DNA from: Chelativorans sp. J32
GTDB lineage: Bacteria > Pseudomonadota > Alphaproteobacteria > Rhizobiales > Rhizobiaceae
Assembly: GCF_000518985.1 (NCBI RefSeq)
Contig: NZ_JAEQ01000006.1
Span: 160,345 to 224,344, forward strand
Length of the DNA stretch: 64,000 nucleotides
Direction of reading: 5' to 3'
Both the position numbers and the translations under genes were made by a program. Below, one piece after another: positions 51,472-60,046 of this stretch (positions are counted from its first letter, which is position 1; every line of letters begins with the position of its first letter). The notes beneath the pieces are model-generated. The model made no database searches. It had not been told where the DNA came from and saw nothing but the letters and a program-made list of their open reading frames with translations.

Positions 51472-51703
51472 TCTGCGCGATCTCTGGAACTGTCAGCTCG
51501 AGAAGATCGCCCGGCTGACAGCCAAGGACGCGGCATACTTTCTCGATGGTGCTTAGTCGGGTGTTGTAGCTGTCGCGGGAGGCGAGAGACTCTATCGTTG
51601 GCCGCGCAAGGCCGGTACGTTTGGCGAGAAGCTCATACGTCATGCGCTCACCAGTTCGGCGGCGATAATCCTCCATGGCTTCCCGAAGCTTGACCCGCAG
51701 CAC
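51458..51703 (-). CDS. XRE-family controller-like DNA-binding protein
   Basis: An 81-residue Cro/CI-type HTH protein: 'MTYELLAKRTGLARPTIESLASRDSYNTRLSTIEKVCRVLGCQPGDLLEL'. The GTG at 51703 follows GGGGAAGG; the longer frame runs back across the promoter. It heads the minus-strand operon (XRE, SacI-like, OLD, UvrD) and lies opposite the methyltransferase gene, the usual place of a restriction controller (C protein). Confidence 0.82.
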   Translation of the reverse strand: MLRVKLREAMEDYRRRTGERMTYELLAKRTGLARPTIESLASRDSYNTRLSTIEKVCRVLGCQPGDLLELTVPEIAQNENR

Positions 51704-51717
51704 GCCTTCCCCAAAAT

Positions 51718-51751
51718 TTGTATTGACAGTACAAGTTGCCTTCGCTAGGCT
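51718..51751. promoter_or_regulatory. Divergent RM promoter with C-box-like palindrome
   Basis: TTGTA-N7-TACAA (51718-51734) is a perfect palindrome. It overlaps TTGACA (51723-51728), which is 17 bases from TAGGCT, a plausible sigma-70 promoter for the methyltransferase. On the other strand it lies 15 bases from the XRE start. Binding by the XRE protein could switch both promoters (inference). Confidence 0.55.
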
Positions 51752-51808
51752 GCTATATCTGGGGCATACTACAACGATTCGATCCAGCCTTTGTAGAGGA
51801 GTCATAGG

Positions 51809-53089
51809 GTGGCTGCACGCCGACTGACCGCGATTAGCCTTTATACCGGAGTCGGCGGGCTCGATTTCGGGTTTGAAGCTGCGGGATTCGCTACGGCGGC
51901 AGCGGTCGAGCTGGACGCAGTTTCATGCAGGACTGTGCGCCTTAACCGCCCGAAATGGGGCCTGCTCGAAGGCGATATCCACGACATCTCATCAGAGGCG
52001 ATTCTGGCGAAAGCCGGACTTCGCGCCGGCGAGCCGGATGTGCTGATCGGCGGCCCGCCCTGCCAGCCTTTCTCGAAGTCATCCTATTGGGTCAACGGCG
52101 ATGCGCTGCGACTCGACGATCCGCGCGCGGACACGCTCACGGCCTATCTTCGCGTGCTGCGGGACACGCGCCCGAAGGCTTTCCTGCTCGAGAACGTGTA
52201 CGGCCTTGTCTACAAAGGCAAGGACGAAGGACTGCGGCATCTGCTTGAAGGCATCGAGCAGATCAACCGGGAAGTTGGCACCCGGTACACGGTCACATGG
52301 AAGATGCTCAACGCCGCCCATTATGGCGTCCCGCAAATCCGCGAGCGCGTGTTCCTGATTGGAAGCCGCGAAGGCATTCCGTTCCAGTTTCCGGCGCCAA
52401 CGCATTGCGCGAAGGAAGAGATCAGCCTGCTGGATGCGCGCGAGCCGTACCGCACCGCGTGGGATGCCATCGGCGATCTTCCCCGCATGCCGAATGAGCC
52501 TTCGCTCGCGGTCGGCGGCAAATGGGGCGATTTGCTCCCGACGATTCCGGAAGGCCAGAACTATCTCTGGCACACCAACCGCGGCGGCGGATCGCAGCTT
52601 TTCGGATGGCGCACGCGCTATTGGAGCTTCCTGCTGAAGCTGGCGAAGGACCAGCCTTCATGGACGATCCAGGCGCAGCCGGGATCGGCGATCGGGCCGT
52701 TCCACTGGTGCAACCGCAAGCTCTCAATCGCGGAAATGTGCCGCCTTCAGACCTTCCCTGATGGGCTTGAGTTCGAGTGCGGCCGGACCGACGCGCAGAA
52801 GATGCTCGGAAATGCCGTGCCGTCCCTTCTTGCGGAGGTCCTTGCGCGCGAAATCCGGCGCCAGCTTCTTGGCGATAAGGGCAATCTTGGCACGCTGAAG
52901 CTCATTCCACCTGTGCGGCGCCCGATACCGGAGCCGGAGCGCCTCAAGCCTCTCCCCGCGAAATATCGGCAACACATCGGCGATCATGCTGACCATCCGG
53001 GAGAGGGCCGCTTCTCCGCACGGAAGAAAGCTCAACGTGATCCGGTGGCCAGCGAGTTGCCCTTGCTTTCTGCTTCAGGCGCGGACTGA
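51809..53089 (+). CDS. DNA (cytosine-5) methyltransferase of SacI-like RM system
   Basis: A 426-residue C5 methyltransferase. Motif I is 'SLYTGVGGLDFGFEAAGF', motif IV 'GGPPCQPFS' with catalytic Cys85, motif VI 'LENV' (127-130), motif VIII 'QIRERVFLIG', and motif X 'MLGNAVP'. The GTG at 51809 follows AGAGGA. It is divergent from the XRE/restriction operon and protects host DNA from the SacI-like enzyme. Its 3' end overlaps the convergent vsr gene by 58 bases. Confidence 0.93.
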   Translation: MAARRLTAISLYTGVGGLDFGFEAAGFATAAAVELDAVSCRTVRLNRPKWGLLEGDIHDISSEAILAKAGLRAGEPDVLIGGPPCQPFSKSSYWVNGDALRLDDPRADTLTAYLRVLRDTRPKAFLLENVYGLVYKGKDEGLRHLLEGIEQINREVGTRYTVTWKMLNAAHYGVPQIRERVFLIGSREGIPFQFPAPTHCAKEEISLLDAREPYRTAWDAIGDLPRMPNEPSLAVGGKWGDLLPTIPEGQNYLWHTNRGGGSQLFGWRTRYWSFLLKLAKDQPSWTIQAQPGSAIGPFHWCNRKLSIAEMCRLQTFPDGLEFECGRTDAQKMLGNAVPSLLAEVLAREIRRQLLGDKGNLGTLKLIPPVRRPIPEPERLKPLPAKYRQHIGDHADHPGEGRFSARKKAQRDPVASELPLLSASGAD

Positions 53090-53505
53090 TCATTGCCGCC
53101 AGCAAGGAAAGAGGCAATGCGCGGGCGGATCGCTTCTCCCGCTGCCGCCTCGCACTCCCAAAGCACGAGAACGTCCCATCCAAGGTGCTGCAAGGCCGCT
53201 AAGGCTTGGATGTCGCGCTCCTGATTCCGCGCCAGTTTGGGCAGCCAGTATTCAAGCCGCGACTTCGGCGCACGCGCGAGGCTGCATCCCGGATGTTGAT
53301 GCCAGAAGCAGCCATGCACGAGAATCACCTTTCGTAGCCTAGGGAAGACAAGATCGGGCGTGCCGGGAAGGTCGGCCCTGTGAAGCCTAAATCGATAGCC
53401 GAGCCGGTGTGCAATGCGCCGCACGGCAAGCTCTGGCTTGGTATCCACTTTCCGGATGCGCCGCATATGGGCGCTGCGTTCTACTGGAGACAATCGGTCA
53501 GGCAT
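53032..53505 (-). CDS. vsr: Very short patch repair endonuclease
   Basis: A 157-residue Vsr protein: 'SPVERSAHMRRIRKVDTKPELAVRR', 'LPGTPDLVFPRLRKVILVHGCFWHQH' with the catalytic Asp51 and His64/His69. It nicks T:G mismatches made by deamination of 5-methylcytosine and normally accompanies a C5 methyltransferase. The ATG at 53505 overlaps the qatD stop by eight bases, so it is translated as the last cistron of the Qat operon while overlapping the methyltransferase gene tail to tail. Confidence 0.92.
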   Translation of the reverse strand: MPDRLSPVERSAHMRRIRKVDTKPELAVRRIAHRLGYRFRLHRADLPGTPDLVFPRLRKVILVHGCFWHQHPGCSLARAPKSRLEYWLPKLARNQERDIQALAALQHLGWDVLVLWECEAAAGEAIRPRIASFLAGGNDQSAPEAESKGNSLATGSR

Positions 53506-54241
53506 TGGACGGCACAAGTGATGCAAGAGTGCGCAGGTTGCTGTGTGTAATCTGCTCCGCTTCATCTGGTGAAAGCGACCAGAGTTCAGCGAGCATGCGC
53601 GCCGCCTCAGTCACTTGCCAAGGCATGACAGCCCTGCCATCGATTTGTGCAAACGGGCCGTCTGACTCCGTCAATACTCGATCCCGCGGCATACGAGCGG
53701 CAAGCGCGCGTCCGCGCTCGCTGCGAAGCATGGCAGGCCCAACGCTGAACCAGCATCCAAGAGCGACGGCCCGGTCGAGGTCGCGAAAACTTCCGGTAAA
53801 CCAGTGAAGGATGGGCACGCCTGATTTCCCGTGCACCTCAAGACGGTCGAGCACTGCACGGCTTGCGCGGCGGCTGTGGAGCGACAGGATGCGGCCGCCT
53901 GCCTTGGCGCAGGAGCGGAGCACATGGTCAAAGACGGCAAGCTGCGCGCTCCAGTGGATGCGAAACTCCGGCGCGCCATCAAGGCCGATCTCACCCACAT
54001 ACCGAACTTGTGGCAGCAGCTCGTCGAACAGCGGCAGCTCTGATTGCCGCTCGTGGGCAAGCTGCGGGTGCAGGCCAAGCGCGGTCCTGATCCTCTCAGT
54101 GCCATTGGTAAGCGCGCTGGTGCCCTGAAAGGCGCTAGGCGTCGTCGTTACCGAAAGAACATACATGCCGCGCTGCCTGCAACCTTCCACCACTTGCTGA
54201 GGATCGGGATAAAGATCGAGATGGCAATGGAAGTCGATCAC
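53498..54241 (-). CDS. qatD: Qat system TatD-family nuclease
   Basis: A 247-residue TatD-family hydrolase with metal ligands in 'DFHCHLDL' (His5, His7), 'VGEIGLDG' (Glu84), 'LSLHSRRA' (His122), 'ILHWFTGS' (His146) and 'TESDGPF' (Asp194). Three upstream genes encode a QueC-like protein, a QatB protein and a KAP ATPase, so this is QatD. The ATG overlaps the qatC stop by four bases. In the known anti-phage system QatD is required together with the other three proteins. Confidence 0.93.
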   Translation of the reverse strand: MIDFHCHLDLYPDPQQVVEGCRQRGMYVLSVTTTPSAFQGTSALTNGTERIRTALGLHPQLAHERQSELPLFDELLPQVRYVGEIGLDGAPEFRIHWSAQLAVFDHVLRSCAKAGGRILSLHSRRASRAVLDRLEVHGKSGVPILHWFTGSFRDLDRAVALGCWFSVGPAMLRSERGRALAARMPRDRVLTESDGPFAQIDGRAVMPWQVTEAARMLAELWSLSPDEAEQITHSNLRTLASLVPSNA

Positions 54242-55518
54242 TTGACACCCGTGGCCTTGAGAAATTTTCCCAGCTCCTCGAGTCCGCGGGCGACAACCTG
54301 CTTGTAAGGCATCGTGTCCCCCATCAGAACGGAGTTCAGGGAAGCGCCAAGCCAGCGGTCGAGACCTTCGGAACGCACCTGGGCGACGGCCATCGCCGCC
54401 GACCGGACATCATCGAACCCTGAGTGGTCGCTATCATTCTTCGATAGCTTTGAATAGACGTACACGGTCTTGTCAGGCTCCCCCCACGCGTGAAAGGACG
54501 CGCGGCGGATAAGGCATGGCACACAGCGCCCGCAATGGCGAAAACCATTTCGCGCGAAGCGCCCGCAACTCGTCGTGGTGTGCGCGTTCTTCTTCAGGAA
54601 CGCCTGATCGGCGCAGCCTGCCAGCATCTCACCCTTGGTCTTGAACTGGTAAGGATTTTCGATCCGGACGCGTAGCCCGGCGACATCAAGCAGGCTTTGG
54701 AAAAGCCCGATGAAGATAGGATGCGTGGTGCGTGTGCTCAGGCTTCCGAGCCTTCCGGGCGTCAGCGCCGGATTGATCGAGATGTATCCGTTCTCGCAGA
54801 CATAGACGGTTACGGCTTGGCCGTCATGATAGCGTTTCAGGCTCGTCGCAAGCAGAACAGCATAGGCGAGAAAAATGATCGATCGAGCACGCTGCGAGCG
54901 CTCGTTGACGCCGGGGCAGTTGGCGTCGTGGTTAAGCTGGAGATGCTTAAGGCCGCCGCCCAGCTTGGATGCGAAATAGGCCTGCTTTTCCTTGTCGCCC
55001 TGCGCGACTTGGCTGACAAGGTAGGGCCGCTTGCCATGACCGGAAACCAGATCGATCGCGCCGATCAGACTGTCGAGTCCTCCGGAAAGAAGCGCGACGC
55101 AATCCTCCGGCGGCATGGCCGGAGGATTGGGCGGCACCGGCTGGACACCGCCGCCCGTGAACGAGAGAGTCCAGAGATCGGTGGTGAGGAAGCGGAGCTG
55201 CTTTTCAAAGAGGTCCTTCTGCGCAGTCCAGAAGGTGGGATCGGACACGGCGATCTGTAGATTAATTTCGCGGGTCCAGCCGTCGGGGCTTTCGTCACGC
55301 CGCACTCCTGTATCTGCCGCGATGACGGAGAGCGCGATTGAGAGCAGGTCCCATGCGCGGGTAGCGGGCCGCAGCTTTGCGCGCCGAATGATATCCACGA
55401 CGTTGGCGCCGGCCGCTGCGCGCGTCGGCCGGTCCGCGTGCGAGAACAGCACGACTTCGAGGTCGGCCGCCGCGCCAGCGCCAAATCCGCCGTTCAGGGG
55501 CGCGCAGACGAGCCTCAT
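54238..55518 (-). CDS. qatC: Qat system QueC-like protein
   Basis: A 426-residue protein with the PP-loop 'LLSGGLDSLIG' (SGGLDS at 145-150) and a zinc site 'CGRFARNGFRHCGRCVPC' (Cys319, 330, 333, 336), both typical of QueC-like enzymes. QueC makes preQ0; QatC is thought to modify a protein or nucleotide in defence, exact product unknown. It overlaps qatB and qatD by four bases each. Confidence 0.93.
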   Translation of the reverse strand: MRLVCAPLNGGFGAGAAADLEVVLFSHADRPTRAAAGANVVDIIRRAKLRPATRAWDLLSIALSVIAADTGVRRDESPDGWTREINLQIAVSDPTFWTAQKDLFEKQLRFLTTDLWTLSFTGGGVQPVPPNPPAMPPEDCVALLSGGLDSLIGAIDLVSGHGKRPYLVSQVAQGDKEKQAYFASKLGGGLKHLQLNHDANCPGVNERSQRARSIIFLAYAVLLATSLKRYHDGQAVTVYVCENGYISINPALTPGRLGSLSTRTTHPIFIGLFQSLLDVAGLRVRIENPYQFKTKGEMLAGCADQAFLKKNAHTTTSCGRFARNGFRHCGRCVPCLIRRASFHAWGEPDKTVYVYSKLSKNDSDHSGFDDVRSAAMAVAQVRSEGLDRWLGASLNSVLMGDTMPYKQVVARGLEELGKFLKATGVK

Positions 55519-56390
55519 CGCACATACTCCTCGAACACCTCGAACGCTTCGCGGAGCGCCTGCGCGCCCATCTGCGCGATCCTGCGCGCGCTGAGCGACT
55601 GTCCGGCGGCGCGTAGCGCCCGGAACCGGGCAGCGATGGTTTCGCGCACGTATTCGCGGATCTGGCGCATCCGGGAAAGCGCGGTTGCGACCCCCGGCGC
55701 CTTGTCCTTGATCGCCTTTCCCACATCGAGGCGAAGCCGGTTGTAAACATCGAGCGCGAGGTAGCGCTCAATGGCAAACAGCCTCTGGTCTTCAGCCAGA
55801 TTAAGGAGGTCGGCTCCGGGAAAGCGTTCAAGAAGCTCGGAAAGGGCCGTACGAACGGCATCCCGGCTTGCTTCCGTGTCCTGCGTCCCATCTACTGGCC
55901 GGACGGCCTCGACAACGGCGTCCATCACCTCATCGGCTGAACGTCCGGCAAGCAGCGCGGGGTCGAGCGGACTGCCGGGCGCCGCAGCTTGCCCGGCAGC
56001 GGTGGAGGAAAGCGCTCCATAGAGAGAACCCGCCGTCCTGGCCGTGCCGCCGAAGCGGCGCGCGGCCGAGCCGCTGCCGCCAAGCCCTTTGCTGACATAG
56101 TGGCCGACGCCACGGCGCATGTCGTCGCCGGAGCCCGAGCGGGCAAAACGTCCGAGGCTTGTCCGCGCGGGGCCGAAGCGCCCCGCAGGCGCCAGAGCCG
56201 GCGGTGGCGCTGCCGGCGCGGGTTGGGCCGGCTGCTGCGGCTGCGGCTGACCTTGACCATCGGGACCCAGTCCATCTTGTCCATCCTGCCCGCTGCCATC
56301 TGGGCCGGCAGGCGGCACCGGATCGGGAACCCATGGCGGGACAAGCGGCACGCCTGACGGCGATCCTGAGCTGGATTGCGATGTGCCCAT
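55515..56390 (-). CDS. qatB: Qat system protein QatB
   Basis: A 291-residue protein. The N-terminus 'MGTSQSSSGSPSGVPLVPPWVP' is the hallmark of QatB; a Gly/Pro/Gln-rich disordered stretch follows, then 'GRFARSGSGDDMRRGVGHYVSKGLGG' and a helical C-terminal half. Its molecular function is unresolved; the conserved N-terminus may be the target of QatC. It starts directly after the qatA stop (TAAATG). Confidence 0.92.
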   Translation of the reverse strand: MGTSQSSSGSPSGVPLVPPWVPDPVPPAGPDGSGQDGQDGLGPDGQGQPQPQQPAQPAPAAPPPALAPAGRFGPARTSLGRFARSGSGDDMRRGVGHYVSKGLGGSGSAARRFGGTARTAGSLYGALSSTAAGQAAAPGSPLDPALLAGRSADEVMDAVVEAVRPVDGTQDTEASRDAVRTALSELLERFPGADLLNLAEDQRLFAIERYLALDVYNRLRLDVGKAIKDKAPGVATALSRMRQIREYVRETIAARFRALRAAGQSLSARRIAQMGAQALREAFEVFEEYVR

Positions 56391-58253
56391 TTATCCCCCC
56401 TGCGCGAGCTTGGTTCGCTGCGTCATAGCCTTCTTGACCGGCGGAGCTACATCGGCCTTGCGCCAGGCCTCGAATACTTCCGCTGCCCACGGTTGGTCGC
56501 CAATCTTCGGCACGATGCTTGCGGTGATTTGCGCGGGTGGCCGGTCGCGCAGGAACGCGCCAAGCCGCGCGCCCTGCGGCGGGTCCGCGGCTGCGACCGC
56601 AAGCGCCGCATCGAGGATGGTTGGCGTGCCCCATTCTTGCTGCTGCCTTGCGCGCTCGAGCACGCGATCCATGATGATCGCAGCTTCTGGACGCGGCAGA
56701 CGGGTCAGACGCTCGTGCAGCTCGCCCGCCATGTCCGGGTGCTCGAGGATCGCGGCAAGCAGCTCGGCGCCCTCGGAAGACAGCCGGTCTTCCGGCGAGA
56801 TCAGTGGCGCATGCTCCCGGCTCACATATAGCGCTCCGCGCAAGTCCACGTCGGCAAGGCGCGGCGGCACAGTCAGCCATTCGCGGATAAAGGCGGCGTC
56901 CCAAGGCGGTTCCAGCACGAGTTCTTTGCCCGCGAGGGCCTTCTCCTCCCAATCGGCGACGAAGCGGGGCTTCCCGTCGTCGTCCTCATTGACCGCCTTG
57001 GTGAGCGCGCCGTAGGCGTCTTTGTCGCCGGACCGCTCGAACAGCATGAGCTTGGCGAGCACTGCTTCGTCCACCCCGACGCCATGAGCGCGGGCGATGG
57101 TCATGCGAATCGAAAGCGCATTGAGGAAGCGCTTGATCAGCCTCGGATTGCCGGCGATCTGCGAGACCGAGGTCATCAGGTGCGCAAGCCGGTCAGCGGT
57201 ATCGAAGCGGGCAACGAGGTCGCCCGGCAGATTGGCATGAAGCGTCTGCATGAACGCGCGATCGACGCGCTTTCCGCGCCACGTCTGCTGGAGTTGCTTG
57301 CAGACCATTTTCCTGATCGCTTCCCGGTCGGGCTCCGGCAGCGTGCTGTTCTCGACGAATAGCAACATCATGTACGCCCGAACCTCCTGGGTTCCGAGCG
57401 GTGGGACTCTGATCGGTATCTGGATCAGCTTGTCGAAATAGCTGATGACGAGGTTCTCATCGTCGATGCCTTCAAAATGCTTGCGAACGGCATGTTTGAT
57501 CATCGCGTCGTCGGCTGCGATCACGAAAGCCGTATTCTTGAGGAAGAGGAACAGCCGGATAGCTTCGAGCGTCGAGATGGTCGTGGGAGGAAGACACCGG
57601 TCGAGGTCGTCAATCAGCACGACGAGCTTCACGCCCATCTCCGACAGCGTTTCCTCGAAGCATTTGCGGATCGCGTGTATTTCCTTGGGCGGCGAGGAAT
57701 CGTGCCGCGGCTTAAGAAGTCCCGTTGCGGCGCCCCCGATCTCGCCCGCTGTCGCTTCCATCGCGGCGACATCCGCCGCTGTGGCTTCGCCGGCAAGTGC
57801 GGTTTTGCCAAGCCGGACGGCTTCGCCGATCAGCCCGACTGGTGGCAATCCCAACGCAAGTGCGAGCGCCGAACCGGCGGTCAACTTTGCCGCCCTCAGC
57901 CAGTCCACTCGCTTCAGCAGCTCCTGCGCTTTATCCAGACCTGTCTGCCGCTTCTTCGCCTCTTCCGCCAGCGCGGTGGCGATCACTTCCAGCAAGGACG
58001 CGCGTGCATCGTCGTAGCCTTGATAAAGCCATGCGTTGAACTCAACGAATACAAACTCCGAGCGGCGCCCTTCCGCCCGCTCATCAAGGGCGCGGCGGAT
58101 AAGCTTGATCATAGATGACTTGCCAACGCCCCAGGCGCCGGACACGCCAATTGAAACAGGCCGCTCGCCGGCCTGCACAATGATCTCGGCAACGGTATCG
58201 GCGATGCCGGTGAAGTTCAGGAAATCGCGTTCAGTTTCATTATCAGACCACAT
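56391..58253 (-). CDS. qatA: Qat system KAP-family P-loop ATPase
   Basis: A 620-residue KAP NTPase. Walker A 'GVSGAWGVGKSSMIK' (36-50) and Walker B 'VVLIDDLDRC' (211-220) are intact. A hydrophobic stretch (about 124-145) lies between them, the usual KAP membrane-associated insertion. It heads the four-gene Qat core and lies 24 bases after a small RHH gene. Confidence 0.93.
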   Translation of the reverse strand: MWSDNETERDFLNFTGIADTVAEIIVQAGERPVSIGVSGAWGVGKSSMIKLIRRALDERAEGRRSEFVFVEFNAWLYQGYDDARASLLEVIATALAEEAKKRQTGLDKAQELLKRVDWLRAAKLTAGSALALALGLPPVGLIGEAVRLGKTALAGEATAADVAAMEATAGEIGGAATGLLKPRHDSSPPKEIHAIRKCFEETLSEMGVKLVVLIDDLDRCLPPTTISTLEAIRLFLFLKNTAFVIAADDAMIKHAVRKHFEGIDDENLVISYFDKLIQIPIRVPPLGTQEVRAYMMLLFVENSTLPEPDREAIRKMVCKQLQQTWRGKRVDRAFMQTLHANLPGDLVARFDTADRLAHLMTSVSQIAGNPRLIKRFLNALSIRMTIARAHGVGVDEAVLAKLMLFERSGDKDAYGALTKAVNEDDDGKPRFVADWEEKALAGKELVLEPPWDAAFIREWLTVPPRLADVDLRGALYVSREHAPLISPEDRLSSEGAELLAAILEHPDMAGELHERLTRLPRPEAAIIMDRVLERARQQQEWGTPTILDAALAVAAADPPQGARLGAFLRDRPPAQITASIVPKIGDQPWAAEVFEAWRKADVAPPVKKAMTQRTKLAQGG

Positions 58254-58277
58254 CGGGCGCTGCCCCCCTGCAACTAG

Positions 58278-58472
58278 CTATTTTCTATTGGTCCCCTTCC
58301 GTCGCTTGCCGGCCGCGGCGGCGTTTGAAACTGGCGCGGCGCGCTGGACGAAATCACGCATGAATTCGCGTATGACCTGCGCGGCAGGCCTGTCCTGAGC
58401 ACGGCAGGCCTCCAGAAATTGCTCCCGCAACTCGCGCTGGACTCTGATGCGAAGCCCCGAATCCTTGGTCAT
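58278..58472 (-). CDS. Small ribbon-helix-helix protein preceding qat genes
   Basis: A 64-residue basic protein: 'DSGLRIRVQRELREQFLEACRAQDRPAAQVIREFMRDFVQRA' has the beta-strand plus two-helix pattern of Arc/MetJ-type repressors and antitoxins. It sits just before qatA on the same strand and could autoregulate the Qat operon. No toxin partner is visible. There is no clear ribosome site, so the exact start is open. Confidence 0.7.
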   Translation of the reverse strand: MTKDSGLRIRVQRELREQFLEACRAQDRPAAQVIREFMRDFVQRAAPVSNAAAAGKRRKGTNRK

Positions 58473-58828
58473 GCAGGAGTGTAGCCAATGGATACACAAA
58501 TAGGTAGCAGAAATGCCGACGCGCTGCGGTCGTTCGCCTTGGTCAACCGGGCAGGTCGCACGCGGGTGTCGCGCGCTATGATCGGCGTTCAAGCAGGGCA
58601 GCGGTCTTGCCACAAACGCGCCACAAGCCAAAACGGGCCAAAACGGACAATGGCGGATTTCTGCGGGTTTCCGAAAGCCAGTCTTATGTGGCAAAAACGG
58701 CTCTGATGGGCAATTTTCTTTCCGTAAGTATCCGCTAAGCGCTTGATTTTATTCTGGCGCGCCCGTGATCCACCCCCATTGAACGGGTCCACCTTGAAGT
58801 ATGGTTTTGACCATGAAGGAGGACCACA

Positions 58829-59107
58829 ATGGCCAACAAGCGACACAAGCCCGACGAGATCGTCACGAAGCTTCGGCAGGTTGAGGTTTTGCGCGGCCAA
58901 GGCATGGCGATGGCGGATGCCGTTCGCCAGATCGGCGTTTCCGAACTGACGTTCTACCGGTGGCGCAAGCAATATGGCGGCATGAGCCGTGACCAGCTTC
59001 GGCAGTTGAAGGATCTCCAGAAGGAGAACGAACGGCTTCGCAAGGCGGTGGCCGATCTGACGCTGGACAAGCTGATCCTGACGGAGGCTGCGCGGGGAAA
59101 CTTCTGA
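58829..59107 (+). CDS. IS407-like transposase OrfA
   Basis: 92 residues: 'DEIVTKLRQVEVLRGQGMAMADAVRQIGVSELTFYRWRKQYGG' HTH, then a zipper-like region 'LQKENERLRKAVADLTLDKLIL'. Near its end the frame passes to OrfB by a -1 shift, typical of the family. Confidence 0.92.
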   Translation: MANKRHKPDEIVTKLRQVEVLRGQGMAMADAVRQIGVSELTFYRWRKQYGGMSRDQLRQLKDLQKENERLRKAVADLTLDKLILTEAARGNF

Positions 59108-59163
59108 GCCCCTCGCGTCGCCGTGCCTGCATCGACCATGTTCGCTCGGTTCTGCCGAAGCGC

Positions 59164-60012
59164 GTGTCGGAGCGCCGGGTATGCCTCGTGCTTGGGCAGC
59201 ATCGCTCCACGCAGCGGCGTATTCCTCGCGGCCGGGACGACGAGCAGCAACTGACCGAGGACATCGTTGCACTGGCCCGCCGCTATGGCCGCTACGGCTA
59301 TCGCAAGATCGCCGAGCTTCTGCGCAGCCAGATGGGCTGGGTGGTCAACGACAAGCGGGTCGAGCGCATCTGGCGGCAAGAGGGGCTGAAGGTTCCAGCC
59401 AAACAACCGAAGAAAGGCCGGCTCTGGCTCGCCGACGGATCATGCATCCGCCTGCGCGCCGAGCGGCCCAACCATGTCTGGTCCTACGACTTCGTCGAGG
59501 ACCGCACTCATGACGGAAGGAAGTACCGCATGCTTAACGTGATCGACGAGTTCACGCATGAGGCGCTGGCGATCCGCATCGATCGCAAGCTCAACTCCAC
59601 CGACGTCATCGACGTCCTGTCCGACCTGTTCATCCTGCGCGGCGTGCCTGAGCACATCCGTTCCGACAACGGCCCGGAGTTCATCGCCACGGCCGTGCAG
59701 GACTGGATCACCGCCGTCGGGGCGAAGACTGCCTACATCGCACCCGGAAGCCCATGGGAGAATGGCTACATCGAGAGCTTCAATGCTCGCCTGCGCGACG
59801 AACTCCTCGACGGCGAGATCTTCTACACGCTCAAAGAGGCCAGGATCATCGTGGAAAGCTGGCGTCGGCATTACAACACCGTGCGTCCGCATGGATCGCT
59901 CGGCTACAAGCCGCCGGCGCCGGAGGTCTTCATCCCGGCATTCGCGCGGGCGGCCCTGCAACCCCAACCAGCGATGCCGCCCGCGCTGGCGCCACGACCA
60001 TCATTGCACTAA
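59164..60012 (+). CDS. IS407-like transposase OrfB
   Basis: 282 residues from the first in-frame start, with the open frame extending upstream toward 59098 so that an OrfAB fusion arises by frameshift. DDE signature: 'HVWSYDFVEDRTHDGRKYRMLNVIDEFTHE', 'RSDNGPEFIATAV' and 'GYIESFNARLRDELLDGE'. Complete and probably active. Confidence 0.92.
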   Translation: MSERRVCLVLGQHRSTQRRIPRGRDDEQQLTEDIVALARRYGRYGYRKIAELLRSQMGWVVNDKRVERIWRQEGLKVPAKQPKKGRLWLADGSCIRLRAERPNHVWSYDFVEDRTHDGRKYRMLNVIDEFTHEALAIRIDRKLNSTDVIDVLSDLFILRGVPEHIRSDNGPEFIATAVQDWITAVGAKTAYIAPGSPWENGYIESFNARLRDELLDGEIFYTLKEARIIVESWRRHYNTVRPHGSLGYKPPAPEVFIPAFARAALQPQPAMPPALAPRPSLH

Positions 60013-60046
60013 CAATCAAATTGGACCCGTCCGTGGGGGCCGATCA

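Larger units (their letters stand above)
58766..60046 (+). mobile_element. IS3-family insertion sequence, IS407-like
   Basis: A 1,281-base element with related ends: TGATCCACCCCCATTGAACG... on the left and, reversed, TGATCGGCCCCCACGGACGG... on the right. It has orfA and orfB in the -1 frame relation, as in the IS407 group. No 4-base target duplication is seen (CCCG left, TTAT right). Confidence 0.85.

Noticed and set aside
58755..58765. TGGCGCGCCCG next to the IS407-like element, resembling a reversed tRNA acceptor end
   Set aside because: Only 11 bases and no T-arm sequence follows on either side of the IS, so a tRNA remnant cannot be supported.
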